A stretch of DNA of 64,000 nt, from positions 5,766,001 through 5,830,000 of the forward strand of contig JARFIW010000139.1 of the NCBI GenBank assembly GCA_036346225.1. The letters are read 5' to 3'. The position numbers were made by a program, and so were the translations under genes. This DNA is from Platerodrilus igneus. Its lineage: Eukaryota > Arthropoda > Insecta > Coleoptera > Lycidae. The notes below the pieces were generated by a model. That model ran no database searches. It saw only the letters and a list, made by a program, of their open reading frames with translations, and was not told the DNA's origin. Shown one piece after another: positions 22,501 to 35,061 of this stretch (its first letter is position 1; every line of letters starts with the position of its first letter).

Positions 22501-25500
22501 CGTACTTTTCTCTTTTTATTGAGATTTCAATAGTTGAAAAAAAAACGCTTAAAAGATAACTTAAATTATTTTAAACTTACCATGGAATCAGTAAACACCA
22601 AGGTTAGTAAAATTTGATAAGTTTTTGGATACATTCGTTATTTTCAAAGCTTACTGATCGAGAACCAGAACATTTACCCTATTAACTTTTCTTCAATAGC
22701 AATGTTTTAATGCCACAAAGGGATGACTGAAATTTATAAACTTCAATACGATATGGTCAATTAAAAATGATAAACTGAATATTCTCATATTTTTAGTACG
22801 AATCACAAAAACACCTTGAATGTTATCGCACACCCTCAAATTTAAAATAAATTGAAATGTTTGAAAAATATCTAGTAATAATAAGGTCAATAGCGTTGAA
22901 GTTTACCAGTACTATGACCTGTAAGTAATATAAAAAATACAGTAACTGGAGGTTAAGCCCATGACATGAATCATAAATAAAACAGCTGCAGAAGGCAAGA
23001 GGGGCATTCATCGTACCTTAACCTTTAAACGAAGATTTTTATTATACTCTTTTACTCGTGCCGAACACCAAAGAAAACCCCTTTCGAAGAGCAAACCAAC
23101 TATAATGAAATCGAACACAAAGAATTCCACTATGCAGGCGGGATTCATAAAAGTGAACAATTAAATTCGAAACCCTTGAATTGGACCCAAGGGTTGACCG
23201 TGACATGAAAGCTTACAGAATGCAGGAATTTATTAGGGGCTCTTCTAGTTTGAGCACCTCCAATTAGATAGATAAATGGTTTTGTAGCATGAAAGGTGGA
23301 AGGCATAAGAACGAGGAGTCCTTCTAAGTAGTAACTGTATGCCTTTGAAATTTATTGCTACTTTTGTATAATACAATTTAAAGTGAGCGGTATATTACAT
23401 ACGACGTTGCTGTCAATAGTATAACCATATATCAGTTATTTCCAGTACCTGGATTTACGTCAAAAGTGAATGGCCCTGTTGCGTTACAAAAAATTGCAGT
23501 GTTCGATTTCAGCCATTTGAAGGTATTTCCTACTAAAAACTACGGTTCAAACCCATACCAAATTAGATCTTAATTCTATTTTTAATGTAGATGATTTTGA
23601 GAAAAAAACGCTTTTTGCATTGATGATTTACTGAAGAACTTTATATAATTAATAGCGAGAGGTATATTTGTCGCTCTTTCGCCCCTTTTCCGTACGTTAA
23701 GGCAAACTTCTTGATTGTGTAATCGCTAATATAAAGTTGTAGGCAATACTTGTTAATATCTCTAAGGATATATTTTCCAAAATTATTTCTACTATAATTT
23801 TTCTTTACAATATTTTTATTAAATTAATTTGTTCCTAAAAACAAATAAAACTTTTTAGAAGTGAATGTGCACTTTCACATTAATATAATTACTAATTGTT
23901 ATTTACTTTATCATTTATTATGTTGTCCAATATTTCTTCTAACTGTTATTTTTTTTAATCTAATCGTCTTTAGTAAATGTATAACAATTTTTAAACCGTA
24001 ACTAGAAATAAAAATACTTTTGTTTGTCATTTTTTAAATTGATCACGACGAGATGTTTATTTATTTGTTGTCTTTAGTTAGATTAATAAAGACAAATCCA
24101 GTATCCGTTTTGTTTGTTTTTATTTCTTGTTGCAAGGCAATTTTTTATTCAAAATGCAAGATGTACGACAGGGGCTACATACATTAAAAACAAAATGTAC
24201 AGACAATAAATATGCCAGAACGATGTACTAAACATAAATCTAGACAGAAACAAATTTCAAAAAAAATTCTTACCTATGTGCTTTATAAGAAAATTCGATT
24301 AAAAATAAATCATTTTATTTTTAAAATATATCCCATGTAAACTGAAAAAAGGAAAACTATGATGAAGAAGTAATTTAACAACAAACCCTTACGCATGGTA
24401 AGTTCAAAAAGTAACAAAAAATATTCAAATAATCACAATACTTTTAAGAAAACGTTTATGTAAAGCTTAAAGCGAAAAATCAATACTGAACAAATGAAAT
24501 TTAGTAACAAATCTTTCCACGCCAATATTTTATTAGAATTCGAAGAAAATAAGAGAAGGTTAAAATAATGACAACATTGTTTTAAAAATAAGCGAAATTG
24601 AAAAGAAAAATCTTAGGTATATTTAGCTCTGTTTGAAAAGTTCAATATATGCCATAAAATTTGAGATTCACAACCCTCGTAATCGTTTAATTGTATCGTC
24701 TCATGATCTTATAATTGAAAAATATTACGTTGTAGGATAGAGAATCAAACCGGCAAAATATTCCTTCGATAAAATTATCTACCCAGTTGCATAGAACTAA
24801 AATTACTTTATAACCCAATTTTGTACGGGTTTTGAACTGTAGTATGACAAAAGAGACAATCTTCAAATAGCTTCTCAATGTAATGCCATAGGGAGCAATT
24901 GAGATATGAAGTGGACCTTACAAATTGTTTGAAATACACAGACAATGATTTATGGTTATGCTCTATTCGGAATGTTGAAAATGATATATGGTTATCTTTA
25001 AATTATATTGTCCAAAATGCCCAGTAAAATAGTGGCAGCAATTGGAAGATCCCTCGTCTTTGTTCTTTTCAAAAATACTTTCATGTTACATTTAATTGGT
25101 ACTTCACTGCCAGAAGAACGGTAATAAATTTTTTCATTCAATTGAGGCCGGTGTATAAGTTTACAATATAGTTGTTCACCTTTATGAACGCCACTTGCAT
25201 ACCAGAATTCTTGTGTGCTCAATTTTATTATAATTGATTTATTTTCCCAAAGGGCTGTTTCTTTGATGTTCCACTGTTGGTTGAAAATGAACTTTATTTT
25301 TGTATCAAATATTTCTTCAAATCTTAAATTTTGTTTTAGTTAAATATTAAATTTGTCTGTTTTATTTCTTGATTGGACAATGCTTTTAATATTAATATTA
25401 ATACCTTACTCTTTCAAATATGAAGTGCTTTTTGTGCATTTTTAATTACATTAAACTAGTTTAACTCAATTTAACGAGTTGATAGGACGATTTTTAAATT

Positions 25501-25828
25501 TTAACTACTTTTTAATATGTTGCTTACTGCAGAATTTTTAACCATTACAAAAATTTAAATTTTTTATGTCACACTAGCTTATTATTGTGTTTATACTGCT
25601 TAGTTGCCAACTACATAGTAGCGTACTTCATGCTCGTGCGGATATAAAGAGCACTATATGGCACGCGTGAGCATAAAGACACAAAAGAAACAATTTTTGG
25701 TTAATTTATGCATAATTTTTATTAATAAAATTACAAAATATGAAAGAACATTATAGTGTAATTATCTAATTAACATTACTTATTCGAACTCACATTAAAG
25801 TGACGATTTTGGAACGATCTGGTGATAG
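22501..25828. other. Gene-free stretch, very AT-rich
   Basis: A 74-codon minus-strand frame at 24,998-25,222 (MSTQEFWYASGVHKGEQLYC...) is the only one with balanced composition. I recognise nothing in it and see no neighbour to support it. The rest holds no genes that I can support. Confidence 0.5.
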
Positions 25829-26700
25829 TTATATTTCTTGCAGCATAAGTTGATTATTTTTCATTACCTGGTTATCAAAATTCTGTAGAGAAGGGCCATA
25901 TCCCGAAAGTGTGCCTGCCAACATCCTTAAAATGTCATTTTTTGAAGATACACTGTCCTCTAAATAACTTTCAGCAACCGATGTATTCTTCCATCCACCA
26001 TGGTGTTTCAACCTGGTCATACTAGCTCCAGCATCTGCCAAAAAAGTTGTCGATGTTCGTCGCAAACAGTGACCTGTGTACCTTTCTGAAACACTCAAAC
26101 CCAGATATTTTGCAATGATGGACGGTATTTTTCTAAATATGCTTTTTCTCCACTGGCTGTGCAGTATAGCGACCCTGTCTAAAGTTCAGAAAAAATCTCT
26201 TTTATAAACAACCATGTTGCCATGTAATCTCTCATGAGCTTCAAACTGTTCAATTCGTCTTCGTAAATGGTAAAAACACGCATTTTATCAATTTTTGTCT
26301 TTGATACTTTTACCACGAAACTGATTTTCGGTCTTCTGTGTGAACAACTGGCAAATTCAGAAGTTCTGGTCGTCGTCATCCATCAAATCCGCCCAGTAAT
26401 AATGCGAGTTTGATCATCAAGAACGTCACATGAATAAATTTTAAAATATCTTTTCTGGACAGAACTTTAAACTTTTTGGCTTGTACCTTTTTGACCCCTG
26501 TTTCAAACATTCACTTAATTTATGGTAATTGGAAATGTTTCAGCGAAATCACAGTAATATCCAAGCATCCTTGTTTCATTAATACTTCTACAGTTTTCTG
26601 CCGTCCAGTATAATAATTTGTCATATTCTTTGTTGTAGACGTCTCTCAATTTCTTCGGTAGTAAGTTTTGTGTTGCTTCTTTTGCTTTTTTACAATTTCG
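25829..26700 (-). pseudogene. Crypton-like tyrosine recombinase, C-terminal half, frameshifted
   Basis: Tyrosine recombinases cut and rejoin DNA through a covalent Tyr intermediate. The last frame (25,829-26,098) reads YTGHCLRRTSTTFLADAG, then LKHHGGWKNTSVAESYLED, giving the His-x-x-Arg box, the His/Trp position and the catalytic Tyr in correct order and spacing. Upstream, in other frames, lie LALLLGGFDG followed by RRPEL (the first catalytic Arg region, about 26,390), a VVKVSKTKIDK segment (26,300) and N-terminal pieces such as LPKKLRDVYNKEYD (about 26,660). The architecture fits Crypton-type elements and related repeat-borne recombinases of arthropods. Frameshifts separate the parts, so the copy is dead although the visible catalytic residues survive. 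No ends or terminal repeats were found. Confidence 0.72.
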
Positions 26701-29635
26701 TCAGAAATTTTAAAACTTTTTGTATTTTTGAGGTTCTAAGTTTAACAACTAACGAAAATTGTTTACGTCTACAAGTACGACATTTTCCTAGCTACGCTAG
26801 TGGCAGCTATGATAAAATGAAAATCAAATTAAATTTTTGGATTTTTCTTGATATTATTTATATTGTTTACGCAATAACCTATTAGTATGACATAAAAAGT
26901 TGCATGCACCGAGGGTATCAATGGATGTTTATGCCCTCGGGTCAAAGGTCCTCGGGTTTGTAACATTATCGCCCTCAGGATTCAAACATCTACTTGTTAC
27001 CCTTGCTACGTGCAGCAACGTAGTCAAAAAAAAACAAAAAGAACCAAGGAGAGAAGCTGACCGGGATTCAGTTGGTAGAGTGGGCGGGATCGTACAAATA
27101 CAAGAAAAGAAAATTAAAGGAAAGCCTGAAAAGAAAATAAAAAAATTAAACATACTTATTAGTACTTTTAATTATTCTAAATAATAAAAGTAAGAAACAA
27201 AATCAATAATCACAATACACAAAAAAAATACTTTTTACAATTGGCGAGCTCTAGTTTTTAGGTCCCTCCCCATATGAATTACTCAAAGAAAAATTACCCA
27301 ATTACAGCTCTAAAAACCACAGCCCTACAATATCAGTGTAAATACCCAAATTAAGTACATAGAACTATCAGAATAAATACAATATTATTGACAAACATCC
27401 TCTCCCCTAAAGGTAATCATTTTAAATCATTTACACATTAACAAGTAGTATAATTTCTTTTTAGTTATTTAAAACAAATAGTACTGCATTCCTAGCAGGG
27501 CAATAAATAGCAAAATAGTTTCACAATGTTCGGATATGCAAACTAATGTTGGGAATGCCTGAGTTTAAAATGTAAAGTCTAAATAGATATGGTAAACAAG
27601 GAAGAAACACTCACCAGCATGTCCAAGGTGTAGGCTAGTCACACCGTCTCTAAGGACAACGCGAAACATGTTCTCGGGATCACTCCATGCGCGTGTCCTC
27701 TCGTATCAACAGAAGGGGCGGTTCAACCAGATCTTTCCAGTCCACCGGGTGCAAACGATTAAACCCCTTACCAAAAAAAAGTACATTTTTTTAAAATAAG
27801 ATACTAACCACACGGTGTGTGCACGAAATTTTGAAGACAGCTCAAAAGGTAACGAAAAGTAAAATTAGCGACGGGTCATTATTGTCAGAAAGAATCGAGT
27901 ACAAATTAACTGGTTTAAATAACAAGAATTCAGTGCAATACTTTTGTTATCATACCATACCAACAGGTGATTGGAAAACTCGAAACACGGATAACGAAAA
28001 CAGGATATAACTATTTAATTTATAGCATAAACTTTCGTTCTAAAGCAAATAGATTTGAGTTGAAAATTATTAGAAAGCGTATTTATTTGTAAACAGGTAA
28101 AACGTACAGGATGTGGTTGAAGGATTTAAGAGTAGAAACGGAATCCATTTGAATGGGTAATAAATTAAAAAGGAAAAAGGGGTACTTTAATTTATGCTGA
28201 AAATGAACGTAACATATTCCCCCCAGCAAAATTAACAGGTCGGGGTAGGAAAGCCAAAATGCGGGAGTGAGCAGTACCGAAAGAAAAAAACCATACACAA
28301 AAAAAAATTCGCTTAAAAACTAAAAGAAAATTCGTTACGAAAACAAAACAAACCAAAAAAACGACACCCAAAAACAAAAAAGAACTCTCATCAGGTTCGA
28401 AAGGCCAATAATAGACAGAGAAAAAGAAAAAAATTCTCCTAGCGGAGTAAATAAAAAAAACCAAAAGAAAGCGCTCCGAAATAAAAAAAAAGGAAATCTT
28501 ATCCGGCTCGGCGAACCACGGTACCGGATAAAGCAAAAAGTTTAGAGGATACAGGAAAATGAAAAGTAGAAGGTAGCAATCACCGAGAACAAAGATGAAA
28601 CGGCATTGACACTGAAGAAAAGTCGTCGGAGGACGGATATTTCTAGTAAAGAAACAGTAAAGTTTTCAATCTCTAGAGAAAAAATTGATTTCTCGCGAAA
28701 AAAATCAATGTAAGTAAAGGAACGAGGAAGAAAACCAACAGTACAAGCCAAAACAGGACCCAAACGTTAAGCCTCAAGTATGCAAAGGAACAACAAGGAA
28801 GAACGAGAGGAAGAGCGCTGGTAAAAGAAACGATGTACTACAAACTGTGGTAACCAGGAATTGCAACAACCGAAGAACCAAAGAAAAGAAATGCTAATTA
28901 GTCCTAAAGTCGACTAAGTCGTAATTTCCTAAGAAAAGAAAAACGGACTAGAAAGCACCTACCACAGGAGCGGATGGACGAAACACAATCGGTATAGGAA
29001 CCGACAGCAAAGAAGACCAGCAAAAGGATAGGGAAAGGAAGGTGGATCCAAGGCAAGAGAGAAGTAAACTAATGCAAACAAAACTCATATTATGGCAGCA
29101 TCAAAACTGCAAGAAGAAGACAAACCCCGTTTCCAAAACCAAACAAAAAAAACAGTACAGAAAGAAAATCAAACCAAATCCCAACGTAGTTATGTATGAG
29201 TATGTATGTACGTGTGCCTGCGTGCGTGTGTGTGTGAGTGTGTGTTGATGTATGAGTATGTGAGTGTGTGTATGTGTGTAAGAAGTGTGTGTGTATGTGT
29301 TGTGCGTGTTTAAAGTGTGCATGTATGTATGTGTTGGACCGCTGTAGTCGCCTCTTACGACAAGTAGATCGTACCATGAGGCTATTCTATTCCCGGACCC
29401 ACGCGAATGAAGAAAAAGCAAAAGAAGAAACCCCAGCAAACAGGGAAGTACTTAAAAAGAAAACTTAAAGTCCGGAAATCAAAACCTAAAAGAGAGCAAA
29501 GTCGGCATAAGAATCTGGGGCGCGAGGACTAGGTATTGGGCTTAAGACGTTTGCGTTGCCAGAAGGAAAACGAAACCAGATTAAGAACATTAGAACTTCG
29601 CCGACACACACCTTCCGGTTCGGAAGGAGCATAGA
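26701..29635. other. Gene-free stretch with a purine-rich block
   Basis: From about 28,200 to 29,160 the plus strand is strikingly purine-rich (AAAGAAAA- and GGAAAG-like runs), which makes pyrimidine-rich, Phe-rich frames on the other strand. These frames look compositional, not coding. The sequence at 29,345-29,405 (CGCCTCTTACGACAAGTAGA and on) resembles a repeat that I remember as widespread in insect genomes but cannot name. The block may be the non-coding end of the retroelement at 29.6-31.35 kb. Confidence 0.4.
29205..29335. repeat. GT-rich microsatellite
   Basis: Imperfect (GT)n and (GTAT)n runs create the apparent His/Thr-rich and Cys/Val-rich frames on both strands. These are not genes. 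Confidence 0.9.
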
Positions 29636-29739
29636 CTAATGTCTGCCTCTTTTGGGCAGTTTTCTGCCAAACACGAACAGCAGGGGGTGTAGCAGTTGTA
29701 GCGCGAGGTTGAGAAAGTGGTGACGAGGATGGTTTAGGA

Positions 29740-30460
29740 AATTTATGGAAGAAAGTGGTTTATTGTTAGGATTAAGACAATCAACGGTAGAAAAAGAAAA
29801 GGTATTGGCTGTAAGAGAATCAACCTTACGAAAAGAAACACAAGCAGAGCACACTTCAGTTTCGTTAGATAAAGGGACAGAAACAGATAAAATTTTATCG
29901 ATGTTAGATAAAGGACTAGCAGTATTACAGTTATGAACGAAAACAGCACTGGCTGTAGGAGTATCCACCTTAGGTAAAGGAGCAGAACCCGATAACACTT
30001 CAACCATATTACATAAAGGAACAGAATCGTAGAAGTTCATCAACGTTACAAGAACAAACAGTATCAGGAACTTCGCCAGTGTTATATAAAAGAGTAGAAT
30101 CAAGTTCATCAACGTGAAAGAAAGGAGCAGCACCAGACAGAATTTCATCAACTTTACAAGAACAAACAGCATCAGGAAGAACTTCATCCAAAATAGTAAG
30201 GAAGCAGAATCAGGCTGGCCTCCGTCAACATTAGATAACGGGACATCAGCTAGGATGTCACCAACCTTAGCTAAAAGAACAGAAGCAAGTAGCTTTTTTT
30301 CAGCATAAGAAAAATAAGTAAGAGTAGATAACTTTTCATCCACGTCCGATAAAGGAGTAGAATCAAGTAAGACTTTATCACTGTTAGACAACGGAGTAGG
30401 AACAGACAAAACTTCAGCCACAATAGGAACTGATTCCTTAACAATAGTAGGTAACAAACG
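29740..30460 (-). repeat. Coding minisatellite, roughly 40-48-bp units
   Basis: About fifteen degenerate units encode variants of PLSNVDE preceded by a leucine-serine stretch, for example PLSNSDK, PLSDVDE, PLSNVDG and PLSNIDK. Small indels move the repeat from frame to frame, so the repeat pattern reads through where no single frame stays open. Confidence 0.7.
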
Positions 30461-30479
30461 GGATCAGGTAAAACTTGGA

Positions 30480-30822
30480 CGACAACATCAACAGGCATCA
30501 CAACTACGGGTTCACTAACTTCAACAGGACTTTCTCTTTCCGTATTAGAAATCATCGTTACTTCAGCTACGGCTGTTATTGTAGGCACGATAGAAATTTC
30601 TTGAGTAGAACCATCTAAGAAAGCAGGAACATGTAGATTTTTGACAGCAACAGCAACAGACATTAAAGATACAGGTTCACGAACTTCAACAGGACCCTCT
30701 TTGACTGAATTAGAAATTATCGTCACCTCAGCAATATTGGTGCTTACAGACACGGCAGGAATTTCTTGGGTAGAATCATTTAAGGTAGCGGGAACAAACT
30801 CTTGAGAAGCTAGCTGCGAGTC
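30480..30822 (-). repeat. Two tandem roughly 165-bp coding units
   Basis: The frame holds VPATLNDSTQEIPAVSV... followed by VPAFLDGSTQEISIVPT..., each continuing with a similar EVT-ISN...PVEV-EPV stretch. It is a direct duplication of about 55 codons with moderate divergence. Confidence 0.75.
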
Positions 30823-33020
30823 ACTAATTCGAAGTATGGGTTGCAATGGTGGTGGAGGCACAGTCTGGGGCGAGAGTGAATAAGTAGGGCGAGCAGAAGG
30901 AGGAGTAGAATAGGATGTAGAACTAGAGACGGAAGAAATTTTGCTCGCAGCTATATTTGCCGAAGAAGGATATGTGTTGATAGTAGTAGGATGACCTGAT
31001 GAGATACAGAAGAGAACGTAGAGTTAGCAGAAGAAGAAATTAGGCATCTAGAGGTAAGGGCAGAATTTGAAGGATTATTTGAAAACCTATTAGGAGTAGG
31101 ATGACAGTGTGGACAGTTGTGGCGAATAACTCCCTTATATCCGCAACCATAACAGTGGAGTACTTTAGAACGAGTACAACGGGTCGAACCATGACCAGGT
31201 TTGTCGTAATTAAAGCATACGACCTGACGAGTAGAAGTAGATCTAGGAATAAGAACAGTAGGAAGTACAGAAGAAGTATCTGATTTACCCGTAAGCGTAG
31301 AAGAAACCTTAACAACTCGGTCATGTAAAGTAATGCTTCTTTTGTATGCATTTTATTTTTGTAATATAGTGCTCTATTACTTTAGCGAAATCTTTGTCGT
31401 ATTACTCAAGCACAGGAAGAAATAATTCCGCAAGAAAAATTTATTGCATGAAAAAAATTTCCATATAGTAATAAATAATTAAAAATCCAGTTTCACAAGT
31501 AAATTGTAGTGAATACACAAAAAACAGTAAATAAAAATCAAAATAATTCATTGTATATTAGATCGGTATATGTATAACATTTCGCTTCTAGAAACTTGTA
31601 ATGTAACAATGAATGAAAATACTGAACACGTTAAAACCAATAGCTATAATCCATTTTGCACATTGAACTGTAGATACAAACGTTAAAAATTAAAGTATGA
31701 AACATACAAAGAACAATTCTGGAATTTACTTACATGTAAATGAAACTTCTAATTGATATGAAGATATAAACTAAATAAATCTGAAATAATTGAAAAGCAA
31801 TTGAAACAACTAATACTTTCAAAATTATGTAATTGAACTTTAAAAAGCAAATAAGAAAAGCTTCATACTGACCTGTTTTGTGTGGTAAACATGGTAAAAC
31901 ATTTAGATGTTTTAATTAATTAGGCTGCTATACCACTCTTGATTTAAGTTTACTCGTTTACTCCTTTATGTGTCGACTGTATTAGTTGAATAAATTTTAA
32001 TGAAAGTTAAAATTTATAACTTCAAGTGATAGAAACAGTAAAGTGCGCGACGAAATAAATTTAATAGAATTTTGCCGTTGATAAACGTAAGTCTAGAAAT
32101 AGTTAATATAAATAAAATCATTGCAATTTATTAATTTAGGGCTCCAAGTAATTCTCCAAGTTGCGGGTAAACGACTCTAAGTAATACTCTAAGTCAGTGG
32201 TTAATCCAAATTACGACGTTAATACACTACTTCAATGGTTAAATACTCTAATGGTTAAAATACTGTAAATACAGCGGTTAATACTTCAAATCATTGGGAA
32301 AACGACTCCAAGTTGCTAGTTAATATTTCAAAGTATTGGGTTAACACGCTAAGTTGCTGGTTAACGACTCTAAGCTACTGAACAAACGACCGATTTGGGC
32401 CACGAAGCTACAGCAAGAAGAAACAGGAAAAATATAAGGTCAGAATTATTTATACAATTTATACCATGTTGCATTTATAATCTTGCATAATTTGTGTATT
32501 TATAATTGAGCTTGAAAGTTGCGTGTGATTAAAATAATTTTGTGTAAAAGGTCTACAAAAATTTGATTGGTGCGTAGAATTATGTTTAAGAAATGGGATA
32601 TTTCTTTGAACGTTCAGCGAAACTATTCGTGGTAAGATACAATTTTTTTATGGCTTTAATTGCTATAAAAAGATATAACCTTCGTAAAGAGTTAATTCGA
32701 TAGGAATATTTATTGAAATTTTGATTTAAAAGTTCTATAAAAGGCAAATGATATTAAAAAGGGCGTAGATTTGTAAATTTTAATTCTATATAGTTCATTA
32801 TAGAATTTTTGGTGAATTTGGTTTGTCTTATTCGGAGGTACTGTGTTGGAGAGGAGTGAGTAAAAATTCTCTGTTATCATATCGTCGTTCACTCTGTGCT
32901 GGTATCACTGAGCTAGTCGAGGCATAAATTTAATTGTGTTAATTTTAAATTATTTTAAAGGCACAGAGAGGTAGCGATCAGCAGGCAATTGATCGTTGTA
33001 CATCTGGCGGAACGCTATAT

Positions 33021-33026
33021 CCTAGC

Positions 33027-33071
<45 letters not shown>

Positions 33072-33084
33072 TATGTATGCTAGG
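33021..33084. repeat. (TA)n run inside a CCTAGCAT/ATGCTAGG inverted repeat
   Basis: About 40 bases of pure TA are flanked by CCTAGCAT on the left and ATGCTAGG on the right, so the whole can fold as one cruciform. Confidence 0.85.
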
Positions 33085-34865
33085 TTAAGGTAGTGATCTG
33101 GATTCTTACTTGAGGATCCTCATACTATCTTGTTAGCTTAGATATAATGAAATAACGAAACTCTAACAAAAAAATTCTAATGACGTAAAATATTTAGAAA
33201 CAATCGTTCATTCACAAACATCTTTCTTTAACACACCTTGTTCAAAAAGATTACTTACATATCAACCTTAAATCCTACCAAAGTAGTTTTTTAACTTAAG
33301 TCCGAAAAATCAGGACATTTCACAACTACTCGTGATTAGCATATAATCTCCCTCAAACATTCTTATGTACAGATTATGTACAGATTATTAAAATTAGTTA
33401 TGGATAATTGCAAATAGAAAACTTTATTTTCGAAGAAAGCGTTAATCAATCAGATATCACTTTATAATCTTTGATAATGGTTGAACTTATCGAATTCCAC
33501 CCTAAAATAGGATTACAATATTCATTTACAAAAATATATCTGTACGCAAAAATCTTATGCAAGCTTAATCTACTTAAACTAGTTATGTCACGAAATGTCT
33601 ATCTAAAGATCTAATCAATTAAATACTTACGGTTTTGACCTATAAATTATGCAGGATTCTTAAAGACTTTGTTGATTAAATTTCCTTTTTCATTTTGCAC
33701 CATAATAACTGACTGCATTGCTAAATCAGTTTTAAATTCGTCTGTTTTATGATTCTATTAACTCCATAATTTCATTAAGTTCTTATTTCAATAAGATTTT
33801 ACTGCTGTACCTTGATTTTACGTTAAAAAAATTGTTTCAACCAATATTTAAACCTCGAGCATGACCCTACATGCAATTTAAGAATTGTAACTCTTACAAT
33901 TCGTTGTTACCGATAAAAAGTATCGTCGGTGGGCACTTTATAAATAGATCGACTTGAATGAACGATCTTGAATTAATACCCCGTTTGCATTCTTTCGGGG
34001 TTTTATATAATAAAATCTTCAATACGTCACAAGTTCTAGAAGGGCCCCATACCATTCCTATGTAATATGACTCATAACATGGTGTAACTTTTATGAAATT
34101 CCGTTCATTTTATAACTGCCATTGTAATTTATGAAATCGTAAAAGTTTTACTATCTTCTTTAATTGTTGTTGTTTACAGAGATGCATGTAAAATATTCAT
34201 TCGTAATTGCTTCCTATTATAATTTATGACCATTAAAAACGTCTTATCTTACCTGATTTATAGGCTTTACCTGTGGTATTGCGTTCTACTAATTGGGCTG
34301 TTCATTCATACTGCTTGCTATCGTACGAAATAATTACCTGTTATTTATGGGTTCATTTGCAATCTGAGTTTTGTGGTACCAGACTGACCTGGAAGTATCT
34401 AAAAAACTTGAGCGGTTTGTTTAAATTCACGTTTCGTATCAAATATGAAAGGAAATCTGCGAGTTCTTTCAAAAATGTTTTCAGTAGAAATTCTAATGTT
34501 TAAGTTAACGTACCGCGTTTTATTTTAATACTTCTTTAAGAGGACGTATTTTAGAACCCTTTTACGGTCTGCATAAAATGCATTAAAGAAACTTGTTTCT
34601 AAATGATTTTTATAATTACAAATCACGCGTGTTTTACTCAAGGAATGCTCTTGTATTTTCGCCGATTGCGTAATTATTAAAAACTTGTAATCACATGGGT
34701 TTCACTTATGTACTAGTAAATGCTATAATGATAATAAGATTATTGGAATATTAGATAGGGTAGAAAATTTAGTATTTTCTTTGGTTCTAAGTTGATTTAT
34801 CTACAGCATGTGGTACTCAATGCTCTCTTATGACCTGCTTATCACATCAATATATGTATACAATT

Positions 34866-34868
<3 letters not shown>

Positions 34869-34913
<45 letters not shown>
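34869..34913. repeat. (CA)n microsatellite
   Basis: An uninterrupted CA run of about 45 bases lies about 140 bp before the RTE insertion at 35,053. Confidence 0.97.
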
Positions 34914-34915
<2 letters not shown>

Positions 34916-35061
34916 CTAGATTTTCAGATTATAATTGAAGTAAATTGAACATTTATCTTTGATTCTTTTCTGTGGCAGTGGCCTTCTATGCTAGTTTTGG
35001 ATGTTGCTTACTGAGGGATTACTTGTAATATTTGTTTTCTAACTCACCAACCGTTACAAAC

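Larger units (their letters stand above)
29636..31351 (-). pseudogene. Gag-like zinc-knuckle protein with repetitive tail, from an LTR-type retroelement, broken
   Basis: On the minus strand, in one frame, about 31,215-31,110 reads CFNYDKPGHGSTRC, then CYGCGYKGVIRHNCPHC. These are two tandem Cys-Cys-His-Cys-type knuckles; the second Cys of the first has become Tyr. Such pairs bind nucleic acid in retroelement Gag proteins. Downstream, in shifted frames, are a Ser/Pro-rich linker, two copies of a roughly 55-residue Val/Thr-rich unit (30,820-30,480), and then many degenerate 13-16-residue units with an LSNVD-like core (30,460-29,740). No protease, RT or integrase follows, and the part before the knuckles is cut off near 31,351. 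Several frameshifts mark it as dead. I cannot assign a clade. Confidence 0.55.
31352..35052. other. Gene-free stretch
   Basis: AT-rich sequence with simple repeats at 33,021-33,084 and 34,869-34,913. A set of short similar phrases built on TTAA and CTCTAAG recurs at about 32,150-32,390 (such as GGTTAATAC and CGACTCTAAG). I see no gene. Confidence 0.55.

Noticed and set aside
24998..25222. 74-codon minus-strand frame as a host gene exon
   Set aside because: No recognised similarity, no neighbouring exons and no clear splice signals support it.
28192..28763. Phe-rich minus-strand frames
   Set aside because: They arise from the purine-rich plus strand and have no domain or codon signature.
29090..29439. 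His/Thr-rich frames
   Set aside because: They are by-products of the GT-rich microsatellite.
33990..34015. Terminator-like hairpin CCCCG...CGGGG followed by TTTT
   Set aside because: It resembles a bacterial intrinsic terminator, but the window is eukaryotic and no gene precedes it.
35032..35061. Upstream TTG start for the RTE ORF
   Set aside because: It lies in flanking host DNA before the target-site duplication; the element itself begins at 35,053, so the ATG at 35,062 is the natural start.
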